Assembly: GCF_004340965.1 (NCBI RefSeq)
Contig: NZ_SLYA01000010.1
Span: 1 to 64,000 of the forward strand
DNA from: Sphingomonas sp. PP-CE-1A-559
GTDB taxonomy: Bacteria; Pseudomonadota; Alphaproteobacteria; Sphingomonadales; Sphingomonadaceae
Length of the DNA stretch: 64,000 nucleotides
Direction of reading: 5' to 3'
A model generated the notes under the pieces. The model worked only from the letters and a program-made list of their open reading frames with translations, was not told the DNA's origin and did not search any database. Shown here in pieces: positions 1 to 9,508 of this stretch (the first letter of the stretch is position 1; each line of letters begins with the position of its first letter). A program made the position numbers and the translations under genes.

Positions 1-202
1 ATTTGTATTTTCGTCGCCTACCAATTCCTCAAACCGGCGCACTCGCGGCGGCGGAGAGTGGTCTGCGCCTGTTGACTCAGGCCGCGATAGAGAAGCGGAC
101 GTTCACTGCCGATGTCGACGGCCTCGCGCCCATCGGAGCGAATTGAGCCATTTGCCCTGCCGTGCCGCTCCCGGCTAGGGCACGACGCGCAGGAGATCAT
201 TC

Positions 203-1299
203 ATCAAAACAGCGCCGGTCGCCATTCTCTACCAAGCGCTTCCGCCACCGTTGATCGACGGATTGCGAAAGGACGCAAAGCCGGGCGGGTATTCGGATGG
301 CGGCGCCGACATCGCTTTCGCATTGCGGACGGCAGGCGTGGATATGGTCACGCCCAGCTCCTCGCCGACCCTGCCAAGGCACTCGATTGGGTGTTCCCCG
401 ACACGCTCGAGGGCATCCGGAGCGCACGCGCTGCGGGCGCATCGGTCCTGTGGGCGAACACGGTCCTGTTCGAAGGACATCCGCTGGAGACGGCGATGGC
501 CGACTTCGACATCGTCGGGCAGATCCCCGCCGCAATGCAGGCGTTCGACGACAAGTTTGAGACCAACCAGCTCCTTGCCGAGGCTGGCCTGCCGGTAGCG
601 CGATCGTTTCTGCTGTCCGGCACGGGCAGGGAAAACGTCTGTGCGCTGGCCGATGTCGAGCAGGCGTGTGCTTCCCGCGGCATGTCCTTTCCGATGATCG
701 TCAAGCCGGTGCGCGGCCGTGGCAGCCAAGGCGTAACCCTGGTGGAAAACTTCGGCGATTTGCGCGATGCCGCGACTGCGCTGATCGAGGCTGCCACCTT
801 CGGCGACATGCTGATGGTGGAGGAGTTTCTTGGCGGTGACGAGATGACCGTCACCGTCATGCCGCCCGCGTCCCCTCGCCCGGACGTTTCGCGGGCATCG
901 ACGCACTGGGCGTTGCCGCCCGTGTACCGCTTCGATCAGCGTGGCGGCGTAGCGCCGTATAATGGCGACGTTCCGGTTACAGCCAACAGCGTCGCGATCG
1001 ACCCCGATCGGCTGCGCGATCCCGCAATCGCGACGATGATCGATAGCTGTGTAGCGGCGGCCGCGCTGGTCGACGCTCGCACCGCGATCCGGATCGATTG
1101 CCGGGCCAATCGCGATGGTATTTTCAGATTGTTCGACCTCAATATGAAACCCAACATGACGGGGCCGGGCCGGCCGGGGCGCGAAGATCAGGACTGCCTG
1201 TCGGCGATCGCCGCCCGCGCCAAGGGGTGGAGCTACGTTGATCTTTTGCAGGCGATGCTTGCTGCCAAATGGAGGTTCGATTCCTCGACCGAGGCTTAG
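203..1299 (+). pseudogene. ATP-grasp (D-Ala-D-Ala ligase-like) protein, frameshifted
   Basis: An ATP-grasp ligase in which two reading frames must be joined. The N-terminal lobe (AILYQALPP, then GGYSDGGADIAFALRTAGVD) is read in one frame up to about position 366. From there the protein continues one frame over (DPAKALDWVFPDTLEGIRSA) through the ATP-grasp core, including MIVKPVRGRGSQGV and FRLFDLNMKPNMTGP, to the stop at 1299. One missing base in the C/G-rich stretch near 362-370 explains the break. The likely start also looks lost: an AGGAG Shine-Dalgarno at 191-195 faces an ATC codon at 203 where ATG is expected before KTAPVAIL. A long open frame from 112 exists by chance but its first 80 or so residues are not protein-like. 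The substrate is unknown. A sequencing error cannot be excluded. Confidence 0.72.
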
Positions 1300-1381
1300 C
1301 TACGCAAATTATCTATTGCGCGTGGCCTGCCTATACCTTCGTGAAAACGCTCGCACGATCTGCTCTGAGTGACGTGCCCAC

Positions 1382-1397
1382 ATGACATTTCTGTCAT
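1382..1397. promoter_or_regulatory. perfect inverted repeat upstream of cta operon
   Basis: ATGACA-TTTC-TGTCAT forms a perfect 6-bp inverted repeat with a 4-nt centre, 62 bases before the ctaC start. It could be an operator or a short hairpin in the leader. The protein that might bind it is unknown. Confidence 0.35.
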
Positions 1398-1459
1398 TTT
1401 GGGTTTACGCAGCCCTGCCAGCCGGTTTAGGGGACGCCCTTCTAAAGGGTGGCAAGGTG

Positions 1460-2431
1460 ATGATGCGGAAGGCTATTTTTCTTTCCGTGGGCGCGTGCCT
1501 GCCGCTGTTGGCGGCGTGCAACCGACACCAGTCGACGCTCGCGCCGTTCGGCGAGGAAGCGGACAAGGTTCTCTCGATCACCATCGTTCTGGTGATCGGC
1601 GCGATCATCCTCGCAGGCGGACTCGCGTTGCTGATGCGCCACGCGATGCGCGCGCCGGAAGGTCGGCTGACGCACAAGGGCGGGATGAAGTTGGTGCTGT
1701 GGCTCGGCGGCATCGGACCTTCGATCCTGCTGCTGGGCCTGCTGCTCTACGCCCTCCCAGCGATGCGGCCGCGCGAGGTTGCCAACAGCGACCTGCGGAT
1801 CGGCGTCGAGGGCGAGCAGTTCTGGTGGCGCGTCCGTTATGCACCGCCGGGCGGTTCGGTTGTCGAGACCGCGAACGAATTGCGCCTGCCGGTCGGGCGC
1901 ACCGTCGAACTGTCGCTCCGCAGCCCCGACGTCATCCACAGCTTCTGGGTGCCGGGACTCGCCGGCAAAATGGACATGATCCCCGGCCGCACCAACCGCC
2001 TCGTCGTCCGCGCGACCAAGGCGGGGACGTACCGCGGCGTCTGCGCGGAGTTCTGTGGGCTCGGCCATGCGCTGATGGCGTTCGACGTGATCGCGATGGA
2101 GCCGGCCGCATTCGAGCACTGGCTCGCCGATCAGCGCAAGCCCGCGCTCGTCATCGCATCGCCGGGCGCGCGGACCTTCGCGAGTTACGGCTGTAGCGGT
2201 TGCCACAGCGTCCGCGGCGTCGGCCCCGTCGCGAAGATCGGTCCCGACCTGACGCACTTCGGCTCGCGCCCGACGCTCGCCGCGGGCGTGCTGTCGATGA
2301 CGCATGCCAACATAGCCGGGTTCGTCCGCGATCCGGGCAAGACCAAGCCCGGCGTGCGGATGCCCGCCTTCCCGCAGATGTCGGCCGCCGAAGCCGACCA
2401 GATCGCAAGCTACCTTCAGGGGCTCAAATGA
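1460..2431 (+). CDS. ctaC: cytochrome c oxidase subunit II with fused cytochrome c domain
   Basis: Subunit II of a caa3-type haem-copper oxidase; it accepts electrons from cytochrome c at the periplasmic CuA centre and passes them to subunit I. The N-terminus has a lipoprotein-type signal (LPLLAAC), followed by two membrane helices. The CuA ligands are all visible: H160, then C195, E197, C199, H203 and M206 in CAEFCGLGHALM. A C-terminal mono-haem cytochrome c domain follows, with CSGCH at 245-249 and a Met ligand in RMPAF. ATG at 1460 was chosen over an upstream in-frame ATG at 1382 because it follows an AAAGGG ribosome site and begins a good signal sequence. The stop overlaps the next start (ATGA), so translation is probably coupled to ctaD. 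Confidence 0.9.
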   Translation: MMRKAIFLSVGACLPLLAACNRHQSTLAPFGEEADKVLSITIVLVIGAIILAGGLALLMRHAMRAPEGRLTHKGGMKLVLWLGGIGPSILLLGLLLYALPAMRPREVANSDLRIGVEGEQFWWRVRYAPPGGSVVETANELRLPVGRTVELSLRSPDVIHSFWVPGLAGKMDMIPGRTNRLVVRATKAGTYRGVCAEFCGLGHALMAFDVIAMEPAAFEHWLADQRKPALVIASPGARTFASYGCSGCHSVRGVGPVAKIGPDLTHFGSRPTLAAGVLSMTHANIAGFVRDPGKTKPGVRMPAFPQMSAAEADQIASYLQGLK

Positions 2432-4974
2432 CCACCGAGAGCACCCCGTACGTCGCCCCCGACCAGAATGATCCCGCGGTCCGCAAGGCGCAGGAGGATC
2501 GTTTGCGCGAAGTCTGGAAGCCACCCTCGGGCTGGTTCTTCCACTGGACCGACGTCAACAACAACCGGATCGGCGTCTGGTACACGCTGACCGCGTTCGG
2601 CTTCATGCTGTTCGCGGGCGTACTCGCGCTGATCATGCGGACGCAGCTGGCGGTGCCGAACAACGATCTCGTCACGGCGAACACGTTCAACCAGCTGTTC
2701 ACGCTGCACGGCTCGATGATGATGTTCCTGTTCGCGGTGCCGATGTTCGAGGCGGTGTCGATCATCCTGTTGCCGCAGCTGCTCGGCGCGCGCGACCTGC
2801 CGTTCCCGCGGCTGTCAGGGTTCGGATATTGGAGCTTCCTGATCGGCGGCATGTTCGTGTCGGGCTCGATCTTCTTCGACGCGGCACCCGATGGCGGCTG
2901 GTTCATGTACCCGCCGCTGACGACGCGGACCGATCTGAGCGGGCTCGGCGCGGACATCTGGATGCTAGGCTTGAGCTTCATCGAGGTATCGTCGGTGGCG
3001 GCCGCGGTCGAACTGATCGTCGGCGTGCTGAAATGCCGTCCGCCGGGCATGCGGCTCAACCTGATGCCGCTCTACGCCTGGTACATCCTGGTCGTCGCGG
3101 TGATGATCCTGTTCGCGTTCCCGCCGCTGATCGCCGGCGACGTGCTGTTCGAGATGGAGCGGCTGCTGAACTGGCCGTTCTTCAATGCGGAGAAGGGCGG
3201 CGATCCGCTGTTGTGGCAGCACCTGTTCTGGATCTTCGGCCATCCGGAGGTCTACATCGTCTTCCTCCCCTCGATCGCGCTGTTCGCGATGCTGATCCCG
3301 ACCTTCGCGCAACGCCATCTGCTCGGCTATCCGTGGATCGTGCTGGCCGCGGTCGGGACGGCGTTCCTGAGCTTCGGGTTGTGGGTCCACCACATGTTCA
3401 CGACCGGGCTGCCCAAGATCAGCCTCGCCTTCTTCGCGGCAGCATCGGAAGCGGTGGCGATCCCGACTGGCGTGCAGATCTTCGTGTTCATCGCGACGCT
3501 CTGGGCAGGTAACGTCAAGAAATCGACGCCTTTGCTATACGCGAGCGGAAGCCTGGCCGTGTTCGTGATCGGCGGGCTGACCGGCGTGATGGTGGCGGTC
3601 GCGCCGTTCGACTGGCAGGCGCACGACACCTATTTCATCGTCGCGCATCTCCACTACGTGCTGATTGGCGGCACGCTGCTGCCGCTGTTCGCCGGGCTGT
3701 ATTATTACTGGCCGCTGGTGACGGGGAAGAAGCTGTCGGACCGGCTCGGGCGGATCGCGTTCTGGATTATGTTCGTCGGCATGAACCTGACCTTCTTCCC
3801 GATGCACCTGTCGGGCCTGCTCGGGATGCCGCGGCGCGTGTTCACCTATCCGGAGGAACTCGGCATCGGCGGGCTCAATCTCGCCTCGACCGCGGGCTCA
3901 TACCTCTTTGCGCTCGGCGTGCTGATCGTCTGCATCGACCTCGCGCTGTCGCCGCGTCGCCCGAAGGCGCCGCGCAATCCGTGGAACGCTGGCACGCTCG
4001 AATGGTTGGCGCTGCCCGACGACGAAGACTGGGGTATCCGCTCGGTGCCGCTGATCGAGAGCCGCTATCCGATCTGGGACCAGAAGAACTTCGTCCAGAA
4101 GGTCGACGAGGGGCGGTTCTTCCTGCCCGACGCGGAGGAGATGCGGCGCGAGTCGATCATCACCACCGTGCTCGACGCGCGCCCCCTCCAGGTGATCCGC
4201 CTCGGTACGCCGAGCGTGAAGCCGATGATGACCGCGGTCGCGCTGGCAGGCGTGTTTATTCTGACGACGTACCATCTCTACATCTGGTCGGCGGTCAGCG
4301 GCGTCGCGACGCTTGCCTGCGTGCTGTGGTGGCTGTGGACCGGCACCGCGGAGATCCCCGAAAAGCCGACCAAGCATATCGGCCACGGCATCGAGGTGCC
4401 GCTCTACACGTCGGGGCCATCGGCACCGGGTTGGTGGGCGATGTTCATCACGATGATGGCGGACGCGACCGCGTTCTCGGGGTTGGTGTTCGGCTATTTC
4501 TTCTTCTGGACGATCCACAACGATTTCCCGCCGAGCGGAGTCGGGCTGAACGGGCCGGGCTTGTTCTGGCCGATGGTCGCGTTGGCGCTGACTTTGACCG
4601 GTTGGGCCGCGACCGTCGGCGCGCGCGAAGTGCACCGCCGCGGCAACGTCGGTGCGGGCAGGACGCTGCTGGTCGTCGGCATCGTCGCGACGCTGTCGAG
4701 CCTGTTCGCCGGGCTTGCCGGACCCTGGTATTCGGGGCTCGATCCCGAACTCCACGTCTATCCCGCGATCGTCTGGACGCTGGCGATCTGGACTGCGGTG
4801 CATGCCGCGATCGGAGTCATCATGCAGGCCTACACGCTTGCGCGCAGCCTCGCGGGGAAGATGACGCCGGTCTATGACGCCGACCTGCGCAACATCACCG
4901 TGTACCATCATTTCCTCGCACTGACGGGCATCGTGACGTTCTGCACGATCGGCCTGTTCCCGGGGGTCGCATGA
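2428..4974 (+). CDS. ctaD: cytochrome c oxidase fused subunits I and III
   Basis: An 848-residue fusion of the catalytic subunit I with subunit III of the terminal oxidase, reducing oxygen to water and pumping protons in the inner membrane. The subunit I part (about residues 1-560) has the haem and copper ligands in LHGSMMMF, WIFGHPEVY, WVHHMF and HLHYVLIGG. After a soluble linker (about 560-640) the subunit III part begins and ends in a bundle of helices containing GYFFFWTIHNDFPP and YHHFLALTGIVTFC. The same I/III fusion is known in caa3 oxidases of other bacteria. The start overlaps the ctaC stop by four bases; a longer open frame upstream is chance. The subunits are visibly continuous with no stop or shift between them. 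Confidence 0.92.
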   Translation: MTTESTPYVAPDQNDPAVRKAQEDRLREVWKPPSGWFFHWTDVNNNRIGVWYTLTAFGFMLFAGVLALIMRTQLAVPNNDLVTANTFNQLFTLHGSMMMFLFAVPMFEAVSIILLPQLLGARDLPFPRLSGFGYWSFLIGGMFVSGSIFFDAAPDGGWFMYPPLTTRTDLSGLGADIWMLGLSFIEVSSVAAAVELIVGVLKCRPPGMRLNLMPLYAWYILVVAVMILFAFPPLIAGDVLFEMERLLNWPFFNAEKGGDPLLWQHLFWIFGHPEVYIVFLPSIALFAMLIPTFAQRHLLGYPWIVLAAVGTAFLSFGLWVHHMFTTGLPKISLAFFAAASEAVAIPTGVQIFVFIATLWAGNVKKSTPLLYASGSLAVFVIGGLTGVMVAVAPFDWQAHDTYFIVAHLHYVLIGGTLLPLFAGLYYYWPLVTGKKLSDRLGRIAFWIMFVGMNLTFFPMHLSGLLGMPRRVFTYPEELGIGGLNLASTAGSYLFALGVLIVCIDLALSPRRPKAPRNPWNAGTLEWLALPDDEDWGIRSVPLIESRYPIWDQKNFVQKVDEGRFFLPDAEEMRRESIITTVLDARPLQVIRLGTPSVKPMMTAVALAGVFILTTYHLYIWSAVSGVATLACVLWWLWTGTAEIPEKPTKHIGHGIEVPLYTSGPSAPGWWAMFITMMADATAFSGLVFGYFFFWTIHNDFPPSGVGLNGPGLFWPMVALALTLTGWAATVGAREVHRRGNVGAGRTLLVVGIVATLSSLFAGLAGPWYSGLDPELHVYPAIVWTLAIWTAVHAAIGVIMQAYTLARSLAGKMTPVYDADLRNITVYHHFLALTGIVTFCTIGLFPGVA

Positions 4975-5384
4975 CGAAGCCCGAGCGGAACTCCGACGCC
5001 GAGCGCAAACACTGGGCGCGCGACCTGAAGGTGACGCTGTGGACGCTGATCGTCCCACCGACGATCTGGGCCGTGCATTTCCTGTTCTGCTACCTGTGGG
5101 TGGCGGTGACGTGCGCGAAATCATCGACCCCAAGGACGGCGTTGACCGGCTTCCCGCTCGCGACGCTGATCGCGACCATCGTCGCGCTGCTGGGGATCGT
5201 CGCGGCGGGCTATATCGCGCGTGTGCAATCCGAGACACCGGGTGATCCGCCGCCACACGAACAGGGCACCGCGATCGACCGCCTCCGCTTTCTGGCGCTG
5301 TCGACGCGGTTGCTGGCGGGGCTGAGCTTCGTCGCGGTGATCTTCACAGCGCTGCCGGTCATCATGTTCGGCGACTGCCGATGA
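4971..5384 (+). CDS. small membrane protein of the oxidase operon
   Basis: A 137-residue protein with about three predicted membrane helices (around residues 25-48, 60-82 and 115-133). It overlaps ctaD at its start and ctaG at its stop by four bases each, so it is translated as part of the oxidase operon. I do not recognise a named family. Position between oxidase subunits and ctaG suggests a role in assembly or as an accessory subunit; a subunit IV-like role is possible. The function is inferred from context only. Confidence 0.75.
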   Translation: MTKPERNSDAERKHWARDLKVTLWTLIVPPTIWAVHFLFCYLWVAVTCAKSSTPRTALTGFPLATLIATIVALLGIVAAGYIARVQSETPGDPPPHEQGTAIDRLRFLALSTRLLAGLSFVAVIFTALPVIMFGDCR

Positions 5385-6001
5385 GACGCGCGAGCCTCGC
5401 ACTGGGCGCCGTGCTCGTCCCGCTCGGCTGGGCCTTCGCCGCAGCACCGCTCGGGATGGTCGGGCACATGGCGGGTCACATGATAGCGGTCGCGGTCGCC
5501 GCGCCGTTCCTCGCTTACGGAATTGCGGGAAGCAAGTTCGACCCGGCCGAGCGCTGGCCCGCAGTCGTGACCCCACTCGCGATGTCACTCGTCGAACTCG
5601 TCGTCGTCTGGCTCTGGCACCTCCCCGCGCTGAGGCTTCGCGTCGACATGCAGCCCCTCGCGCTGCTCATCGAACAAGCGAGCTTCCTCATCGCCGGCCT
5701 CCTCCTCTGGAGCGCGGTGCTTGGCACACGCATCGGCGGCGCAACCGACCGTCGCGCGTCCGGCGTCGCAGCGCTGCTGCTCACCTCGATGCACATGACG
5801 CTGCTCGGCGCGTTGATCGGCCTCGCCCCGCGCCCGCTCTACGCGATGATGGCCATGCACCCGGCAACACACGGCCTTAACGCACTCGAAGACCAGCAAC
5901 TCGGCGGCGTCGTCATGCTGATGGTCGGCGCGGCGAGCTATTTCATCGGCGGGCTCGCGATGCTCGGCGGACTGTTGAAGACACGGAGCGCGACCGCATG
6001 A
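5381..6001 (+). CDS. ctaG: cytochrome c oxidase assembly protein, CtaG (caa3) family
   Basis: A 206-residue polytopic membrane protein of the caa3_CtaG family, which helps mature caa3-type oxidases, probably at the copper-loading stage. Visible features are several membrane helices and family-like motifs: MVGHMAGHMI near residue 25, WLWHLPALR near residue 75 and a C-terminal ALEDQQLGGVVMLMVG. The repeated His/Met pairs would suit a copper-related role, though this is inference. Both ends overlap their neighbours by four bases (ATGA), consistent with one operon from ctaC to the cytochrome gene. Confidence 0.87.
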   Translation: MRRASLALGAVLVPLGWAFAAAPLGMVGHMAGHMIAVAVAAPFLAYGIAGSKFDPAERWPAVVTPLAMSLVELVVVWLWHLPALRLRVDMQPLALLIEQASFLIAGLLLWSAVLGTRIGGATDRRASGVAALLLTSMHMTLLGALIGLAPRPLYAMMAMHPATHGLNALEDQQLGGVVMLMVGAASYFIGGLAMLGGLLKTRSATA

Positions 6002-7026
6002 CGATCCGGATTACCTGGGCGCGCGCCGCCGCCGCCATCGTCGGACTAGCGCTTGCCGGGCTGTTGTTCGCCTGGTCGGGCGTGTTCAACATCGCCGCGT
6101 CGTCGGGCCATTGGAAGATCACCGACTGGTTCCTCCACTGGACGATGCGCAACTCGGTCCGCGCGCACGCCGCGTTTAGTGCGCCCGACGATCCCAAAGC
6201 GAAAGAGGGTCTCGTCAGTGCCGCCGGCCTGTTCAAGGCAAGCTGCGCCTCGTGCCACGGCGCGCCTGGCGTCCGTCCGCTGCCCGTAATGCAGGCCGCG
6301 ACGCCCCCTGCCCCCAACCTCTCGATCAACGCGCGCCAGTGGACCGACAAGCAAATCTTCTGGATCCTCAAGCACGGCGTCAAATACACCGGCATGCCCG
6401 GCTGGGCCGCCAAGGACCGCGACGACGAAGTCCGCCGCATGGTCGCATTCGTCCGCCTGCTCCCCGAGATGTCGCCCGCGACCTATCGCTCGCTGACCGA
6501 AGTGCCGGGCGTCACCGATGCCAAAATCGCCACCTGCGCCGGCTGTCACGGTGCCGACAGACGTGGCCGCGGCCAGCCCGACATGCCCGTCCTCGGTGGG
6601 CAGAGTCCTGCGTATCTCCGCGCGGCGCTGGAAGCCTATGCGACCGGAAAGCGGCAGAGCGCGGTGATGGCGAACGCCGCCGCGACGCTGACGCCCGAGG
6701 ACATGACGCGCCTCGCGGATCACTTCGCGGCAATGTCAGGGATCGGCGGCGTCACACCATCGGGATCGACCGCGGCTGCCCGGATCGACCGCGAGGGGTT
6801 GCCGAAGGTGCAGCTCCCCGCGTGCTCGAGCTGCCACGCCCCCGGCAAGCCCTACCCCGTGCTCGCCGGCCAGCGCGCCAGCTACATCGCCCAACGCCTC
6901 CGCAACTGGCGCGGTGACGAGACGGTGGTCGACGCGCGGAAGTCCCAATCGACGATGCCGGTGATCGCGCGTCGTATCCCGGAGGATATGATCGATCCGC
7001 TTGCGCAGTATCTCGCGGGTCGCTGA
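5998..7026 (+). CDS. membrane-anchored tri-haem c-type cytochrome
   Basis: A 342-residue periplasmic cytochrome anchored by one N-terminal helix (about residues 9-30). It has three haem c attachment sites: CASCH at 83-87, CAGCH at 180-184 and CSSCH at 276-280. The first domain resembles a class I cytochrome c with a YTGMPGW Met-ligand region; the other two form a tandem resembling cytochrome c4 (VLGGQSPAYL and VLAGQRASYI repeats before Met-rich ends). It is the last gene of the oxidase operon, so it probably delivers electrons to CuA or the fused cytochrome domain of CtaC. The donor is not known. Confidence 0.87.
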   Translation: MTIRITWARAAAAIVGLALAGLLFAWSGVFNIAASSGHWKITDWFLHWTMRNSVRAHAAFSAPDDPKAKEGLVSAAGLFKASCASCHGAPGVRPLPVMQAATPPAPNLSINARQWTDKQIFWILKHGVKYTGMPGWAAKDRDDEVRRMVAFVRLLPEMSPATYRSLTEVPGVTDAKIATCAGCHGADRRGRGQPDMPVLGGQSPAYLRAALEAYATGKRQSAVMANAAATLTPEDMTRLADHFAAMSGIGGVTPSGSTAAARIDREGLPKVQLPACSSCHAPGKPYPVLAGQRASYIAQRLRNWRGDETVVDARKSQSTMPVIARRIPEDMIDPLAQYLAGR

Positions 7027-7193
7027 ATTACCGCAGAGGCGGCGCCGTCGGCACTTGCACGCAAGGCTGTCGCCTCATGCCTACGCGTGCCTGGGATCAT
7101 AGTTTAGTGCTTGCCCCCCGGAAGGCAGTCTCGAAGCTTCTCAGCCGCGTATTGGCTTTCCCAAATAAGTCCGCAGTTGGCCGCGTCGCGGTG

Positions 7194-8420
7194 TCACCGA
7201 GCTGTCTGCAGCGGAGCCAGGTGTGAAACCAGCCGCCGGGAAAATGTGGCGGCGGGACACACTAGACTCGCGCAACCTGGAATCCTCAGCGCTACGAGCG
7301 AAGCGGATTGCCCGAGCCCCCGGAGGGTCTCGGGCGACTGGGTACGGTACGACACCCGCACGAACCGGGCACCGGTGCTTGCGTCACGCAGGCGTTCGAT
7401 CAATAGCGCCCCGCCCGGCGGAACGTCGTTGGTGGCATAGCCCGGCGCTTCCAGATCGACCCGAAACGCGGCGGCGAGCGCCGTGACGTTGGTGTCATGC
7501 CCCATGAATACCGTCAGCCGCGGTCCCGTCGAGGACAAGGATGCCAGCACCTCGCGGCCGAGCACGGCGGCTTGATGCGCGGCCATATAGGCCGGATGCG
7601 TGTACACGGCGAACAAGGCGGCATGCAGCGCGCCGAGTTGCTCGATAGTCGCAGGATCCGCGCGGCCCCAGCCAACGCTCTCGCGTGGCAGACCCTCGAC
7701 CTCCTGCAGCAGCAGTACCTGCGCAATCCCGGAGGCGGCGCGGATCGGCCCCGCCAGCACGAGATCGTGGCCATCGGCGCTTGCGCTGACCGTCGGCGTG
7801 CCAGCAGGTACGCATCCCCGCTCCACCGACGTACAGCCAAGTACCTGATCGAGTCGCGCTAGCGCAGCGCCGTGACGTCGGGCGAGTGCCGCCATGCCAC
7901 CCGTCTCACGGTTGATGGGTGCAATCGCTGCGCGCGCGTCGAAGGCCGTCGCCCGTGCACGCAACGGCTCGAAGATCGCATCCGCGGTGCCAAGAGGTTT
8001 GTGTTCGATGGCGAGATCGCAGCCGGGCGCAAGGCCCTCCGCATAGGCCTGCCCGCTCGCGATCGTCCGATCGGAACTGTTCGATCTGATCCGGACGAGA
8101 CCCGCCGGACACCCGTTTGGCGTCATCAACCCGCGCGCCGCGAGCAACCGTCGGTCGTACGCCGCCGCCTGTTCGAGGGCCCGCACGCCATGCCGGGTGA
8201 TCCGGCTTTCAGCCACAGGCCAAGCCGGCCACGGTGCACCGGTGCGGGTGTCCAACGGCACCTCGCCGTCAAGCGGCGCGCGGATACCGTGGCGCATGAC
8301 CAGCACCGCCCGCTCGACCACCAGGACGCGCTTCGGCGCGGCGCCAGCGATCGTGCCGATCAGCAGCGCGGCGATGGCACACACGGTCCCGAAACCACGC
8401 GACTTCAAGTTGCACCTCAT
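7194..8420 (-). CDS. histidine acid phosphatase / 4-phytase family
   Basis: A secreted 408-residue histidine-type acid phosphatase. The N-terminus has a signal peptide (about residues 1-28). The phosphate-binding catalytic motif RHGIRAP lies at residues 43-49, with H44 as the expected nucleophile, and the second signature HDTN at 308-311 carries the proton donor. These are hallmarks of the AppA/phytase and glucose-1-phosphatase branch. The open frame extends far upstream, but the true start is ATG at 8420, which overlaps the stop of the upstream phospholipase gene (ATGA). Together with that gene and the TonB receptor it forms a coupled operon, suggesting release of phosphate from inositol phosphates. 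The exact substrate is inferred. Confidence 0.88.
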   Translation of the reverse strand: MRCNLKSRGFGTVCAIAALLIGTIAGAAPKRVLVVERAVLVMRHGIRAPLDGEVPLDTRTGAPWPAWPVAESRITRHGVRALEQAAAYDRRLLAARGLMTPNGCPAGLVRIRSNSSDRTIASGQAYAEGLAPGCDLAIEHKPLGTADAIFEPLRARATAFDARAAIAPINRETGGMAALARRHGAALARLDQVLGCTSVERGCVPAGTPTVSASADGHDLVLAGPIRAASGIAQVLLLQEVEGLPRESVGWGRADPATIEQLGALHAALFAVYTHPAYMAAHQAAVLGREVLASLSSTGPRLTVFMGHDTNVTALAAAFRVDLEAPGYATNDVPPGGALLIERLRDASTGARFVRVSYRTQSPETLRGLGQSASLVALRIPGCASLVCPAATFSRRLVSHLAPLQTAR

Positions 8421-9508
8421 GGTTGCAGGCTGCAACCGCCGGACACGCGCACCGGACTGCAGCGCGCCATCGCCTTGCCCGGCAACGTCACCGCGAAGCC
8501 GACGTGCAGCGGGTCGGGTGCACCAGGGTAATAGTCTGTGCTGACCGCCTGCGCGCCACTCGCTGTCGCCGCACTCGCCTTGGCATAGTCGCGGCTGCGG
8601 GCTTCTGCCGTGCCAGCGTCGGTGCGGGTGCGAACGATCACGCCCTCGTCGACCCAGCGCCGGATCCGCTCGCCATCGACCAGCGGGTCCTGGACGATCT
8701 GGATCGCGGACTCGGGTTGGTCGTCCGGGTACCAGCCGAACATCGCCCGGCCGGCCAGCGACGGGTGACCGTCGCGGTAGACGTCCGAGACTGCCTTGCG
8801 CACGTCGAGCAGAACGTAGATCCGTCCCCTCGCCGCCGTCAATGTCGGCCATCCCTGCGTATGTACCGCTTCGCGCAGGCTCGCTGCCGTCCCACGCACC
8901 TCGTCCGGCGTGATCAGACGCTTACCCGGCAGCACGGACCGGATCTCGCCGTCGAGCGCATCGAGCAGAGCCTTGTCATCCAGCGGTATCGGGCTGCTGA
9001 TTTCCGGCCGCTGCGATGGCGTGTCGGCGGCGTTGATGGTGATCATGATCGGCAGATGCCGCGGGTGCGCGCGCGACCAGCCGTTAACTTCGCCGAGACA
9101 CCGGACCAGCGTCACGCAGGTGCTGATGTAATCCACGTCGGGAATGTGGAAGACCTTGTACCCGGGCTTGAGCATCGCCGCACGATCGAAGCTCGTCGTT
9201 TCGCCTGCGGCTTTCGCCCACGCCTCGCCCTTGGGCGACGCATAGCGCCCGCCCTGGGGGTCGGCGAAGATATCAATCTCGATCTGGCGCACTCCGCGGT
9301 CGAGTTGCTCTGCGAGCGGCAGGTGATAATAGTCCAGCCCGTCCGCCATCCGCGGCTCGGCGGCACGGATCTTCGCCATCACCGCGGTCGGTATCCGTGC
9401 CTTGAAGCTGTTGTGCGAGCCGACCACCTGAATGTCGTTCATCGCCCGCTGTGCCGAGGCGCCCGTCGAAACCAGTGCGGCGGCGGCAAGTAGCATCGAC
9501 CTGAACAT
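8417..9508 (-). CDS. Ca2+-dependent phosphoinositide phospholipase C-like protein
   Basis: A secreted 363-residue protein of the bacterial Ca2+-dependent phosphoinositide-specific phospholipase C type. It has a signal peptide (residues 1-19, cleavage after GASA), then QVVGSHNSFK with H32 as the likely first catalytic histidine, followed by RQIEIDIFADP, which supplies acidic metal ligands at the barrel core, and GRIYVLLDV later in the barrel. It probably cleaves phosphoinositides or related phosphodiesters outside the inner membrane. Its start overlaps the TonB receptor stop by one base (TGATG) and its stop overlaps the phytase start, so three products are made together: uptake receptor, phosphodiesterase and phosphomonoesterase. 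Confidence 0.83.
   Translation of the reverse strand: MFRSMLLAAAALVSTGASAQRAMNDIQVVGSHNSFKARIPTAVMAKIRAAEPRMADGLDYYHLPLAEQLDRGVRQIEIDIFADPQGGRYASPKGEAWAKAAGETTSFDRAAMLKPGYKVFHIPDVDYISTCVTLVRCLGEVNGWSRAHPRHLPIMITINAADTPSQRPEISSPIPLDDKALLDALDGEIRSVLPGKRLITPDEVRGTAASLREAVHTQGWPTLTAARGRIYVLLDVRKAVSDVYRDGHPSLAGRAMFGWYPDDQPESAIQIVQDPLVDGERIRRWVDEGVIVRTRTDAGTAEARSRDYAKASAATASGAQAVSTDYYPGAPDPLHVGFAVTLPGKAMARCSPVRVSGGCSLQP

Noticed and set aside
3..146. Possible 3' end of an upstream gene (plus strand, frame 3, ending with GLAPIGAN and TGA at 144-146)
   Set aside because: It looks slightly protein-like but is only about 47 codons, begins at the window edge and has no recognisable motif, so it was not listed as a gene.
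112..370. N-terminal extension of the ATP-grasp open frame from ATG 112
   Set aside because: The first 80 or so residues are Arg/Ser-rich and the conserved N-terminal lobe is encoded in another frame here, so this part is chance.
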